Shown here piece by piece: positions 6,796 through 14,871 of a stretch of 17,221 bases of DNA (position 1 is the stretch's first letter; each line of letters opens with the position of its first letter). A program made the translations under genes and the position numbers. Origin of the DNA: Clostridia bacterium (GTDB taxonomy: Bacteria > Bacillota > Clostridia > Oscillospirales > CAG-272). The stretch covers positions 1 through 17,221 of the forward strand of contig JAFTIV010000106.1 of the NCBI GenBank assembly GCA_017456685.1, written 5' to 3'. The notes under the pieces are model-generated. The model did not search any database. It was not told the DNA's origin and saw only the letters and a list, made by a program, of their open reading frames with translations.

Positions 6796-7668
6796 ATGAA
6801 TTTTATAACAAACCTTATAGGCGGACTTAGTCTTGGCGGTATTTACGCTATGATAGCTCTCGGCTACACAATGGTTTACGGTATTGCAAAGATGCTTAAC
6901 TTTGCACATGGCGATATCATAATGGTCGGTGGCTATACAATTCTCGTATTTACTGCGCAAAGCGTTCATCCGCTTATTGCCATTGCTCTTGCTATTGTAT
7001 TCTGCGTGGGACTTGGCGTTGTTGTTGAAAGAGTAGCATATAAGCCACTTCGTGGCGCATCGCCTCTTGCGGTACTTATCACCGCTATCGGTGTCAGCTA
7101 TCTTTTGCAGAGCCTTGCGCAAATGTTCTTCGGCTCGGGCACAAAAATGGTAACAGGACTTGACCTTGGTAGCTTCAATATCGGCTCGCTCAAAATAAGC
7201 GTTTCCACTATCGTAACGCTTCTTTCCTGTATAGCTGTAATGGTTGCACTCAACCTCTTTGTAAAATACACAAAGACAGGACGCGCAATGATTGCAGTTT
7301 CCGAGGACAAGGGCGCAGCTCAGCTTATGGGCATCAATGTAAACCTTATAATTATGATTACCTTCGCAATAGGCTCAGCTCTTGCAGCTCTTGCAGGAAC
7401 ATTCTACCTAATGCGTTCACCAAGTATTTACAGCACCTTCGGCTCACTCCCCGGTATCAAGGCGTTCTCCGCTGCGGTTATTGGTGGTATCGGCTCAATT
7501 CCAGGCGCTATGCTTGGCGGTATTTTGCTCGGCGTTGTCGAGGTTTTCGCAAACTCTGTATCAGCTATTGCACCATACACAGACGCTATCGAGTTTGCAA
7601 TACTCATTATAATATTGCTGGTTAAGCCTACTGGCTTCCTTGGTAAGAAAAGGAGGGAGAAGGTATGA
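6796..7668 (+). CDS. livH: Branched-chain amino acid ABC transporter permease LivH
   Basis: 290 residues, almost entirely hydrophobic, with about eight predicted membrane segments. Family signatures are GGIYAMIALGYTMVYGIAKMLNFAHGDIIMVGGY near the N-terminus, the LRGASPLAVLITAIGVSYLL block, and the cytoplasmic coupling segment AFSAAVIGGIGSIPGAMLGG near the C-terminus, where the ATPases dock. It forms the membrane channel together with LivM. AGGAG precedes the ATG at 6796. The stop overlaps the next gene by 4 bp (ATGA), consistent with translational coupling and equimolar LivH/LivM. Confidence 0.95.
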   Translation: MNFITNLIGGLSLGGIYAMIALGYTMVYGIAKMLNFAHGDIIMVGGYTILVFTAQSVHPLIAIALAIVFCVGLGVVVERVAYKPLRGASPLAVLITAIGVSYLLQSLAQMFFGSGTKMVTGLDLGSFNIGSLKISVSTIVTLLSCIAVMVALNLFVKYTKTGRAMIAVSEDKGAAQLMGINVNLIIMITFAIGSALAALAGTFYLMRSPSIYSTFGSLPGIKAFSAAVIGGIGSIPGAMLGGILLGVVEVFANSVSAIAPYTDAIEFAILIIILLVKPTGFLGKKRREKV

Positions 7669-8807
7669 TGAAATTTACGAAGAGATATCTAAGCTTCGTT
7701 TTAATCGGCTTAGTAATGCTCGTTTGTGGTGTACAGGGAAGTGGACTTTCTGCTTCAACTGCATACCTTCTTGAAAAAGTCGCAATAAGCATTATTCTTG
7801 CTGTATCGCTTGGACTTGTTGTAGGCTTCCTTGGAGAGCTATCACTCGGTCACGCAGCATTTATGTGCGTTGGCGCATATCTCGGTGGTAAGGTTTCACA
7901 GCTTATCGTTGAGGCATTAGGTGGCTCGCAGCACGATAGCAATTTCCTCGTTCTTATACTTTCGCTTGTTATAGGTGCTGCAAGCGCAGGACTTTGCGGA
8001 TTTATCATCGGCTTGCCTGCACTTCGCTTGAAGGGTGACTATCTTGCAATCGTAACACTCGCGTTTGGCGAAATTGTAAGAGTTATCTTCACAAACGCAA
8101 ATGTATTTGGCGGTGCGCAGGGAATGGCAACACCAAGATTTGATAGAAAATACCTATTCATTATCGGTCTTGCGCTCGTTTTGGCAACTATTGCGATAGT
8201 TCAAAACCTATTAAGAAGTAAGCACGGACGCGCAATCACTGCGATTCGTGATAACGAAATTGCCGCAAGGGCAACAGGTATAAATGTAACAAAGTATAAG
8301 CTCACCGTATTTGCAGTTTCATCTGCACTTGCAGGTGTAGCGGGCGTGCTTTACAGCTATGCTAACTTTAACCTTCAGCCATCAAAGTTTGGCTACAACT
8401 ATTCAATCGAAATTCTCGTTATGGTAGTTCTTGGCGGTATGGGAAGCATCAATGGCTCAATTATAGCCGCTACCCTTATCACATATCTTAACACAAAGCT
8501 TCCACTTATCCTTACAGGAGAGCTTGCGGTGCTTCAAAATCTATTCTACGCACTTATTCTTATTCTCCTTATTATTTATAACAACGCACCAGCTCTTAAG
8601 GGCTTCCGCGAGAAGTACAATTTCAAAAATCTTTGGAACAAGCTTTTCAAGCCCAAGCACGACCCAGCAAGGGTTCGCGACGATGCGGCAAGATGGGATG
8701 TTGTTCCTACTAAGATTGAGATGAACGAGGTTCTCTCAACAGATGTTGTTATTGATAATTTCGGTGACAACAGCGCTGATATTGGCGAAAGAGGAGGTAA
8801 TAAGTAA
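7665..8807 (+). CDS. livM: Branched-chain amino acid ABC transporter permease LivM, with long hydrophilic tail
   Basis: 380 residues. The membrane core (about residues 1-310) shows LSLGHAAFMCVGAYLGG, the LPALRLKGDYLAIVTLAFGEIVRVIF motif diagnostic of LivM, and the coupling segment VVLGGMGSINGSIIAATL. The last ~65 residues (after KGFREKYNFKNLW) are charged, with no membrane segment, and end in an acidic stretch, EVLSTDVVIDNFGDNSADIGERG. AGGAGGGAG at 7651-7659 supports the start; the ATG at 7665 overlaps livH, and a second in-frame ATG at 7668 is equally possible. The stop shares one base with livG (TAATG), and the livG ribosome binding site lies inside the livM tail. Confidence 0.94.
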   Translation: MMKFTKRYLSFVLIGLVMLVCGVQGSGLSASTAYLLEKVAISIILAVSLGLVVGFLGELSLGHAAFMCVGAYLGGKVSQLIVEALGGSQHDSNFLVLILSLVIGAASAGLCGFIIGLPALRLKGDYLAIVTLAFGEIVRVIFTNANVFGGAQGMATPRFDRKYLFIIGLALVLATIAIVQNLLRSKHGRAITAIRDNEIAARATGINVTKYKLTVFAVSSALAGVAGVLYSYANFNLQPSKFGYNYSIEILVMVVLGGMGSINGSIIAATLITYLNTKLPLILTGELAVLQNLFYALILILLIIYNNAPALKGFREKYNFKNLWNKLFKPKHDPARVRDDAARWDVVPTKIEMNEVLSTDVVIDNFGDNSADIGERGGNK

Positions 8808-9667
8808 TGGCAAATAAGCTTACTCTTACCTTCAAGGGCGCTCTCGATCCGATAAAGGCTAAGCTTACAGGTAAGACTGCGCCTTGTAAGAAAATAGAGA
8901 GCGAATATGTTCTTGAAACCGAAAATCTCGGCATCACCTTCGGTGGTCTTAAGGCTGTTCAGGGTGTAAATCTCAAGATTAAAAAGAATGAAATTTACGG
9001 TCTTATCGGTCCTAATGGTGCAGGTAAAACAACCGTATTTAACCTTCTTACAGGCGTTTATATTCCAACTGAGGGAACCTTTTATCTCGAGGGCGAGGAG
9101 CTTAAGGGCTTGGCTCAGGATAAAATCAACCACAAGGGCATAGCGCGTACCTTCCAAAACATTCGTCTTTTCAACAATATGACTGTTGTAAGAAATGTAA
9201 TGGTAGGACTTCAAAACCAGCCAGAGTACAAATGCACTCTTTTCGAGAGCCTTTTCCGCCTCCCAAGGCATTTTAAGGTAGAGAAGGAGATGAGAAAGAG
9301 GGCAAAGGAGCTTCTTGAAATCTTTGGTCTTTTAGAGGAGAGAAACGCACTTGCGTGCAACCTTCCTTACGGAAAGCAAAGAAAGCTTGAGATTGCTCGT
9401 GCTCTTGCTACAAATCCAAGGCTCCTGCTTCTTGACGAGCCTGCAGCGGGTATGAACCCGAATGAAACCGCAGACCTTATGGACACAATAAGGCTTATAA
9501 GAGACAAATTCGATATGACCGTGCTTCTTATCGAGCACGACCTTAAGTTTGTATCAGGACTTTGTGACAGAATTACCGTTCTTAACTTCGGTACAGCTCT
9601 TACAGAGGGCACAGCGCAGGATGCGCTCAACCACCCTGATGTAATTAAGGCATATATAGGAAACTAA
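8807..9667 (+). CDS. livG: Branched-chain amino acid ABC transporter ATP-binding protein LivG
   Basis: 286 residues. Walker A is GPNGAGKTT (68-76), the Q-loop is at Gln117 in ARTFQNIRLF, the family-specific signature LPYGKQRKLEIARAL spans 186-200, Walker B is LLLLDE (206-211) and the switch His is at 244 in LLIEHD. LivG proteins normally have YG in place of SGG in the signature, so this is not a defect. The ATPase core begins at YVLETENLGITFGG (about residue 34); the first ~33 residues are a basic extension absent from classical LivG. It powers transport on the cytoplasmic face as a heterodimer with LivF. GAGGAGG at 8791-8797 precedes the start. Confidence 0.95.
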   Translation: MANKLTLTFKGALDPIKAKLTGKTAPCKKIESEYVLETENLGITFGGLKAVQGVNLKIKKNEIYGLIGPNGAGKTTVFNLLTGVYIPTEGTFYLEGEELKGLAQDKINHKGIARTFQNIRLFNNMTVVRNVMVGLQNQPEYKCTLFESLFRLPRHFKVEKEMRKRAKELLEIFGLLEERNALACNLPYGKQRKLEIARALATNPRLLLLDEPAAGMNPNETADLMDTIRLIRDKFDMTVLLIEHDLKFVSGLCDRITVLNFGTALTEGTAQDALNHPDVIKAYIGN

Positions 9668-9676
9668 GGAGGAGAA

Positions 9677-10387
9677 ATGGCACTTTTAGAGGTAAAGAAC
9701 CTCGAGGTTTATTATGGCGTTATTCAAGCTATAAAGGGCATCTCCTTCGAGGTAAATAAGGGTGAAATCGTTACCCTCATCGGCGCAAATGGCGCTGGTA
9801 AAACAACGACAATGCAAAGCATTATGGGACTTATCCACGCGCGCAGTGGAGAGGTTATTTACAATGGTCAGCAAATAAACAACCTTCCTGCTCACAAGAT
9901 AGTTCATCTTGGTATGACACAGGTTCCCGAGGGAAGAAGAGTTTTCTCGGAGCTTACCGTTTATGAAAACCTTATGATGGGCGCATACACTAAAAAGGAT
10001 AAGGAGCAAATCAAGGCGAGCCTTGATGAAATTTACGAGATTTTCCCTCGCTTGCTTGAAAGAAAGAACCAAGTAGCAGGAACTCTCTCGGGCGGAGAAC
10101 AGCAAATGCTCGCAATGGGTAGAGCAATGATGTCAAACCCCGACCTTCTTATGCTTGACGAGCCCTCAATGGGTCTGTCCCCACTTTTAGTTGACCAAGT
10201 GTTCGAAATCATCAAGCACTTCCACGAAAAGGGTACAACAATATTGCTCGTAGAGCAAAACGCAAACAAATCCTTAGCAATAAGTGACAGAGCCTATGTT
10301 CTCGAGAACGGAAGAATAGTTCTCACTGGAACAGGGGAGGAGTTATTGGCATCTCCCGAAATCAAAAAAGCTTATTTGGGCGGTTAA
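9677..10387 (+). CDS. livF: Branched-chain amino acid ABC transporter ATP-binding protein LivF
   Basis: 236 residues, the usual length. Walker A GANGAGKTT (36-44), signature LSGGEQQ (137-143) and Walker B LLMLDE (157-162) are present. The switch histidine is replaced by Gln194 in LLVEQN, which is normal for LivF proteins. VPEGRRVF (83-90) is a further LivF hallmark. It is the partner of LivG and the last gene of the transporter operon, 9 bp downstream of livG, with AAGGAGG overlapping the livG stop. No clear intrinsic terminator follows; the next ~300 bp hold repeat hairpins. Confidence 0.96.
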   Translation: MALLEVKNLEVYYGVIQAIKGISFEVNKGEIVTLIGANGAGKTTTMQSIMGLIHARSGEVIYNGQQINNLPAHKIVHLGMTQVPEGRRVFSELTVYENLMMGAYTKKDKEQIKASLDEIYEIFPRLLERKNQVAGTLSGGEQQMLAMGRAMMSNPDLLMLDEPSMGLSPLLVDQVFEIIKHFHEKGTTILLVEQNANKSLAISDRAYVLENGRIVLTGTGEELLASPEIKKAYLGG

Positions 10388-10693
10388 AGCTGCGTGATAT
10401 TGCGTTGGGCTTCAACCACAACCTTGTCGTATGCAATATACGCCTTCGTCTGTGGTTTCCAGTCCGCCTTGTCTAACACAGCTTTACCTCACCCAAAGGG
10501 CTTGGTGGCGGATAAGCTACGAAACACATCGTTGCTCCTCGCCGACAAATTCGAAGTATGCATATACATCTTCATCTGTCGGCTGTGGTGCGCCTTGTCT
10601 TTCTTGTTTCTAAGCTTAATTGAAATGATTTAAGATTGGTTTCTTTTTTGGCATCTTTTTTCTTCTCCCAAAGAAAAAAGTGCAGGAGGAAAT
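10388..10693. repeat. Intergenic spacer with two hairpin repeat elements
   Basis: No supported gene. Element A holds AACCACA/TGTGGTT (10414-10420 with 10451-10457), with an inner GTAT/ATAC. Element B holds GCCGACA/TGTCGGC (10541-10547 with 10577-10583), with an inner GAAG/CTTC. Flanking blocks such as GTTGCTCCTCG (10531-10541), GGTGCGCCTTG (10587-10597) and CCTTGTCTTTCTTG (10593-10606) recur upstream of metY. The spacer ends in a perfect 10-bp stem (10655-10664 with 10671-10680) that abuts the ribosome binding site of the next gene. Confidence 0.78.
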
Positions 10694-10963
10694 ATGAAAG
10701 CAGTTATAACAGTTATTGGAAAAGACAGTGTTGGCATTATAGCCACAGTTAGCGCTGAGTGCGCTAAATATGGTGTAAACATTATTGACATTACTCAAAG
10801 TGTAATTCAAGACTATTTTGCGATGATTATGCTTGTAGAAATTGACAATATGAACACAAATTTTGGCAACTTTAAGGCAGAGCTTGAGGGTGTTGGCAAG
10901 GAGAAAAATCTTGACATTCGTGTAATGCACGAGGACATCTTCAACACCATGCATCGTATTTAA
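10694..10963 (+). CDS. ACT domain-containing protein, UPF0237 family
   Basis: 89 residues forming a single ACT domain: KAVITVIGKDSVGIIATVSAECAKYGVNIIDITQSV is the strand-helix-strand start with the ligand-contacting GxD-SVGI turn, followed by YFAMIMLVEID and a last strand, LDIRVMHEDIF. Stand-alone ACT proteins of this family bind small ligands, usually amino acids, and often act as regulatory partners. AGGAGGA precedes the ATG. The UPF0210 gene follows after 13 bp; this pairing is widely conserved in bacteria and archaea, so the two probably act together. The ligand and role are not known to me. Confidence 0.88.
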   Translation: MKAVITVIGKDSVGIIATVSAECAKYGVNIIDITQSVIQDYFAMIMLVEIDNMNTNFGNFKAELEGVGKEKNLDIRVMHEDIFNTMHRI

Positions 10964-10976
10964 TTGAGGTGCCAAA

Positions 10977-12335
10977 ATGCTTAATACTAACGACATTCTT
11001 GAAACTATAAATATGATTCGTCAGGAGAATCTCGATATTCGTACCATCACAATGGGAATATCTCTGCTTGACTGTATCAGCGACGATCAAAAGCGTCTTG
11101 AAACAAAAATTTACGACAAAATCACAAAAAGCGCAAAGGACCTTGTAGCAACCGCGCTTGAGCTTGAGAGGACATATGGAATTCCTATCATCAACAAAAG
11201 AGTTAGCGTAACTCCTATTTCACTTGTTGGTGCGGACTTTGGACCAGAGGAATATGTTCGCTTGGCGGGTGTTCTTGAAAAGGCAGCAAACGAGCTTGGA
11301 ATTAACTTTATCGGTGGCTTTGGTGCGCTCGTTCAAAAGGGAATGACCAAGGGGGCGAAAAACCTCATTGAGGCAATCCCCGAGGCGCTCTCTACCACAA
11401 CAAAGGTATGCTCAAGCGTAAATGTAGCCTCGACAAAGGTGGGCATCAATATGGATGCAGTTAAGCGTATGGGTGAGATTATGCGCGAAACAGCAATTCT
11501 TACCAAGGACCAAGACTCCATTGGCTGTGCTAAGCTTGTGGTTTTTGCAAACATTCCTGAGGATAACCCCTTTATGGCGGGCGCTATGCACGGAATGGGC
11601 GAGAGTGACACCGTTATAAATGTAGGTGTCAGCGGACCTGGTGTTGTAGCCTCAGCTATTAAAAGAGAGGGCTTTTGCGACTTCTCGCGCCTTGCAGACA
11701 CAATCAAAAAGACCGCATTTAAGATTACAAGAGTTGGTCAGCTGATTGCATACGAGGCATCTAAGCGCCTTAACACACCTTACGGAATAATTGACCTTTC
11801 GCTCGCTCCAACCCCTGCGGTTGGCGATAGCGTTGCTCATATTCTTGAGAATATGGGTCTTGAAAAATGCGGAACACACGGCACCACCGCGGCTCTTGCA
11901 ATGCTTAACGATGCAGTTAAGAAGGGCGGAGTAATGGCATCAAGCCATGTAGGCGGTCTTAGCGGTGCATTCATTCCCGTGTCCGAGGATGCAGGTATGA
12001 TAAGCGCGGCAGAGTGTGGCGCACTTACTATTGAAAAATTAGAGGCGATGACAGCAGTTTGCTCCGTTGGCCTTGATATGATAGCAGTTCCAGGCAATAC
12101 CCCCGCATCAACCCTTAGCGGAATAATTGCCGACGAAATTGCAATAGGCGTAATAAACAACAAAACAACCGCCGTTCGTCTAATCCCCGTAATAGGCAAG
12201 GATGTAGGCGAAAGCGTAGAATTTGGCGGACTTCTCGGCCACGCACCCATTATGCCACTTAATAAGTATTCGAGCGAGGAGTTTATTAAGCGTGGGGGAC
12301 GAATTCCTGCGCCGATTCATTCCTTGAGAAACTAA
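10977..12335 (+). CDS. UPF0210/DUF711 family protein (PFL-like)
   Basis: 452 residues, the normal length of the family, soluble. Recognisable segments include [14 protein letters not shown] sequence near the N-terminus ([15 protein letters not shown]), [48 protein letters not shown], a central [36 protein letters not shown], and the glycine-rich [24 protein letters not shown]. Databases label such proteins 'PFL family' by structural resemblance to pyruvate formate-lyase, but no glycyl-radical signature was noticed, and I do not infer that activity. GAGGTG 5-10 nt upstream supports the ATG at 10977. It is paired with the ACT protein just upstream; the biochemical role is unassigned. Confidence 0.9.
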   Translation: MLNTNDILETINMIRQENLDIRTITMGISLLDCISDDQKRLETKIYDKITKSAKDLVATALELERTYGIPIINKRVSVTPISLVGADFGPEEYVRLAGVLEKAANELGINFIGGFGALVQKGMTKGAKNLIEAIPEALSTTTKVCSSVNVASTKVGINMDAVKRMGEIMRETAILTKDQDSIGCAKLVVFANIPEDNPFMAGAMHGMGESDTVINVGVSGPGVVASAIKREGFCDFSRLADTIKKTAFKITRVGQLIAYEASKRLNTPYGIIDLSLAPTPAVGDSVAHILENMGLEKCGTHGTTAALAMLNDAVKKGGVMASSHVGGLSGAFIPVSEDAGMISAAECGALTIEKLEAMTAVCSVGLDMIAVPGNTPASTLSGIIADEIAIGVINNKTTAVRLIPVIGKDVGESVEFGGLLGHAPIMPLNKYSSEEFIKRGGRIPAPIHSLRN

Positions 12336-12591
12336 TAAGCTTCGTTCTTCTGTGTTGCTCCTCGACCACAAGCTCGACTATCGTCAAGATAGCCTTCGCC
12401 TGCGGTCTGCGGTGCGCCTTGAACAACTCGCTTCTTAGTTCTCGAAGAAACTAATTTCAAGCGAGATAAGCGTCGAAATACTGCGTTGAGCCTTGTCTTT
12501 CTTGCTTCTATCGCTTGAAATAAGTGCTATGTGCTTTTAGCACAAGGCGAGATAAGCATCGAATTAAAAAATCACTAAAGAAGGTGAAAAT
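12336..12591. repeat. Intergenic spacer upstream of metY with nested and competing hairpins
   Basis: Element C (about 12334-12421) belongs to the same family as the elements at 10388-10610. It shares GTTGCTCCTCG (12354-12364) and GGTGCGCCTTG (12411-12421) around an imperfect hairpin, GACCACA/TGCGGTC, with inner CTATC/GATAG. Next to it, ATTTCAAGCGA (12454-12464) pairs with TCGCTTGAAAT (12511-12521), enclosing a shortened element that keeps TGCGTTG and CCTTGTCTTTCTTG but lacks the central hairpin. CTCGCTT (12427-12433) can compete for AAGCGAG (12459-12465). A small GTGCT-TTT-AGCAC hairpin lies at 12531-12543. No T-box or SAM riboswitch motif is visible. Confidence 0.75.
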
Positions 12592-13860
12592 ATGTCAAAA
12601 ATAGATACATTATGCGTTCAAGCGGGCTATGAGCCCAAGAATGGTGAGCCAAGAGTTGTGCCGATTGTGCAAAGCACAACCTATGCTTACGACACAGCCT
12701 CGGGTCTTGCAGACCTATTTGACCTCAAGGCAGACGGCTATTTTTACACCCGTCTTGCAAACCCAACCGTTGGTGCGCTTGAGGAAAAGCTTGCGACCCT
12801 TGATGGCGGTAGCTGTGCTATCGGCTGTGCCTCTGGTATGAGCGCGACCCTGCTTGCAGTTCTCAATGTTTGCAATGCAGGCGACAATATTGTTTCCTCT
12901 CGTGCAATTTACGGTGGAACCTACAATCTTTTTTCAATCACACTTAAAAAATACGGCATAGAGTGTCGCTTTTTCGACCCCGATGACAGCGAGGAATCAA
13001 TAGATGCCCTCGTTGACGAGCACACAAAGGTTATCTTTGCTGAAACCCTTGCGAACCCGACAATAGTCGTTCTCGATTTCGAGAAAATTGCTCGCATTGC
13101 AAGCAAGCATCAGGTGCTCTTTATGGTTGATAACACTCTTGTTACCCCTGCGCTCTTTAGAGCAAAGGAGTGGGGTGCAAACATCGTTCTTTACTCGTCC
13201 TCAAAGTATCTTGACGGACACGCTGTTGCCCTTGGCGGTCTTATCGTTGACCTTGGAAACTTCGACTTTAGCGCAACAAACCGCTATGAGGAGTTCCTCG
13301 TTCCCGACGAGAGCTATCACGGTCTTGTTTACTCAACTCTTGGAAACAAGGCATTTGGAGTAAAGTGCAGAGTACAGATGATGAGAGATATGGGCGCTAT
13401 TATGAGTCCAGAGAACGCATTCCTTACAAATCTCGGTATGGAAACTCTCGCGCTTCGTATGCAAAGGCATAGCGAAAACGCGAAAAAGGTTGCTAAATTC
13501 CTTAGCGAAAGCGACAAGGTTGAGTGGGTAAAGCACCCCTCACTTGAAAACGATAAATATCACGCGCTTGCTCAAAAATACCTTCCTGACGGAATGGGCG
13601 GAATGATGAGCTTCGGTGTTAAGGGCGGAAGCGAGAAGGCCGCTGCCTTTATGGAAAAGCTCAAGATGATAAAGATAGTTACTCATGTAGCAGACGCGCG
13701 CTCCTGCGTGCTTCACCCCGCTTCAACGACACACCGCCAGCTCTCCAAGGCTGACCTTGAGGCAATCGGCATTGCTGACAACCTCATTCGTCTAAGCGTT
13801 GGTATCGAAAACGCAGAGGACATAATTTTTGATTTGAACCAAGCATTAAACGCGATTTAA
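12592..13860 (+). CDS. metY: O-acetylhomoserine sulfhydrylase (O-acetylhomoserine aminocarboxypropyltransferase)
   Basis: 422 residues; Cys/Met-metabolism PLP enzyme. Landmarks are the N-terminal DTLCVQAGY, the conserved YTRLANPTVGALEEKLATLDGG (52-73), the PLP-ring stacking region RAIYGGTYNLF, VDNTLVTP (179-186) and the Schiff-base lysine Lys205 in YSSSKYLDGH. The start HxGY-like segment plus 420-430 length favour MetY, which uses sulfide directly, over cystathionine gamma-synthase (about 380 residues). The product is homocysteine. The gene sits 90 bp upstream of metA, whose Glu111 marks acetyl-CoA use, so both steps share O-acetylhomoserine. A modest ribosome site (AAGGTG) precedes the ATG. 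Methionine gamma-lyase is a related alternative but less consistent with the neighbour. Confidence 0.92.
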   Translation: MSKIDTLCVQAGYEPKNGEPRVVPIVQSTTYAYDTASGLADLFDLKADGYFYTRLANPTVGALEEKLATLDGGSCAIGCASGMSATLLAVLNVCNAGDNIVSSRAIYGGTYNLFSITLKKYGIECRFFDPDDSEESIDALVDEHTKVIFAETLANPTIVVLDFEKIARIASKHQVLFMVDNTLVTPALFRAKEWGANIVLYSSSKYLDGHAVALGGLIVDLGNFDFSATNRYEEFLVPDESYHGLVYSTLGNKAFGVKCRVQMMRDMGAIMSPENAFLTNLGMETLALRMQRHSENAKKVAKFLSESDKVEWVKHPSLENDKYHALAQKYLPDGMGGMMSFGVKGGSEKAAAFMEKLKMIKIVTHVADARSCVLHPASTTHRQLSKADLEAIGIADNLIRLSVGIENAEDIIFDLNQALNAI

Positions 13861-13910
13861 TAAGCTGTTTTCAAAATCAAAGGGCGCGAAATTGATTGCG
13901 TGTTATTGAT

Positions 13911-13936
13911 TGCGATTTTGCTTTGCGAAAATCGCA
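13911..13936 (+). promoter_or_regulatory. Stem-loop next to the metA ribosome binding site
   Basis: TGCGATTTT (13911-13919) pairs with AAAATCGCA (13928-13936) around an 8-nt loop. It ends 1 nt before AAAGGAG (13938-13944). There is no U tract, so it is not a terminator. Confidence 0.6.
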
Positions 13937-13950
13937 GAAAGGAGCCACTT

Positions 13951-14871
13951 ATGCCAATTATAATTCCGCAGGACATTCCTGCTTATTCAACCCTGTCCGG
14001 GGAGAATATATTCGTTATGAATAACGAAAGGGCGGCATCGCAGGACATTCGTCCTATTGAGATTGCAATTCTCAATCTTATGCCGACAAAAATTGAGACG
14101 GAAACACAGCTTATAAGGCTTCTTTCCAACTCGCCCCTACAAATCAAGGTAACTCTCATAGGAACTGAGAGCTACATCGGTAAAAACACACCGCTTCAGC
14201 ATCTTCAACGCTTCTACAAGACCTTTAACGAGGTCAAGAACGAGCATTTTGACGGAATGATAATCACAGGTGCGCCTGTTGAGCATCTTGAATTCGAGGA
14301 TGTAAAGTACTGGCGCGAGCTTACCGAAATTCTTGATTTCGCAAAAACAAATGTTCAAAGCACTGTATTTATCTGTTGGGGCGCGCAGGCTGCGCTTCAC
14401 TATTACTACGGGCTGAACAAAACACAGTTTGATAAAAAGCTCTTTGGAGTATTCCCACACAGAAAATATGTGAAATTTGACCCGCTTCTTAAGGGCACGG
14501 ACGAGGAGTTCTATATGCCACATTCCAGACACACCACCGTGTGCGCAGAGGAATTTAACAAGGCGGAGGACATCGTAATCCTTGCAGGAAGCGACGAGAT
14601 AGGCGTATCAATCGCGCGCTCTCGTGACGGACGCCAGATTTACTTTATGGGACATATGGAATATGACCGCGACACACTCAAAAACGAGTACGAGCGCGAT
14701 GTTATGAAGGGCTTGCCGATTGAGCCACCAAAGAACTACTTTAGAAACGCGGCAAAAACGCTTGTCGTCCCTAACTGGTTTTCAACCGCGAATATAATCT
14801 ATTCCAACTGGCTCAACTATTATGTATATCAGGTAACACCATTTGATAAAACACAAATAAACAATAACTAA
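13951..14871 (+). CDS. metA: Homoserine O-acetyltransferase, MetA family
   Basis: 306 residues from the ATG at 13951 (MPIIIPQDIP), the standard MetA start; AAAGGAG lies 6 nt upstream. An in-frame ATG at 13900 would add 17 residues without a ribosome site and is rejected. The glutamine-amidotransferase-like fold shows the invariant NLMPTK (Lys47), catalytic Cys142 in FICWGAQAALH, and His235 and Glu237 in GHMEYDR, at exactly the numbering known from E. coli MetA. Residue 111 is Glu (GAPVEHLEFE). In the published work on Bacillus cereus versus E. coli MetA, Glu111 favours acetyl-CoA and Gly111 succinyl-CoA. The predicted reaction is therefore homoserine plus acetyl-CoA to O-acetylhomoserine, the MetY substrate. 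Confidence 0.94.
   Translation: MPIIIPQDIPAYSTLSGENIFVMNNERAASQDIRPIEIAILNLMPTKIETETQLIRLLSNSPLQIKVTLIGTESYIGKNTPLQHLQRFYKTFNEVKNEHFDGMIITGAPVEHLEFEDVKYWRELTEILDFAKTNVQSTVFICWGAQAALHYYYGLNKTQFDKKLFGVFPHRKYVKFDPLLKGTDEEFYMPHSRHTTVCAEEFNKAEDIVILAGSDEIGVSIARSRDGRQIYFMGHMEYDRDTLKNEYERDVMKGLPIEPPKNYFRNAAKTLVVPNWFSTANIIYSNWLNYYVYQVTPFDKTQINNN

Noticed and set aside
9368..9400. Degenerate ABC signature in LivG (LPYGKQ instead of LSGGQ)
   Set aside because: LivG proteins normally carry a YG-type signature, so this is not evidence of an inactive ATPase.
10394..10633. Open frame of 79 codons downstream of livF
   Set aside because: It covers two copies of an intergenic hairpin repeat, has no ribosome site and encodes nothing recognisable.
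12336..12591. T-box or SAM riboswitch before metY
   Set aside because: No TGGNACC T-box sequence or SAM-I core motif is present; the structure seen is explained by repeat elements.
13900..13950. Upstream ATG extending metA by 17 residues
   Set aside because: No ribosome site; the extension would begin upstream of and span the hairpin next to the real Shine-Dalgarno sequence.
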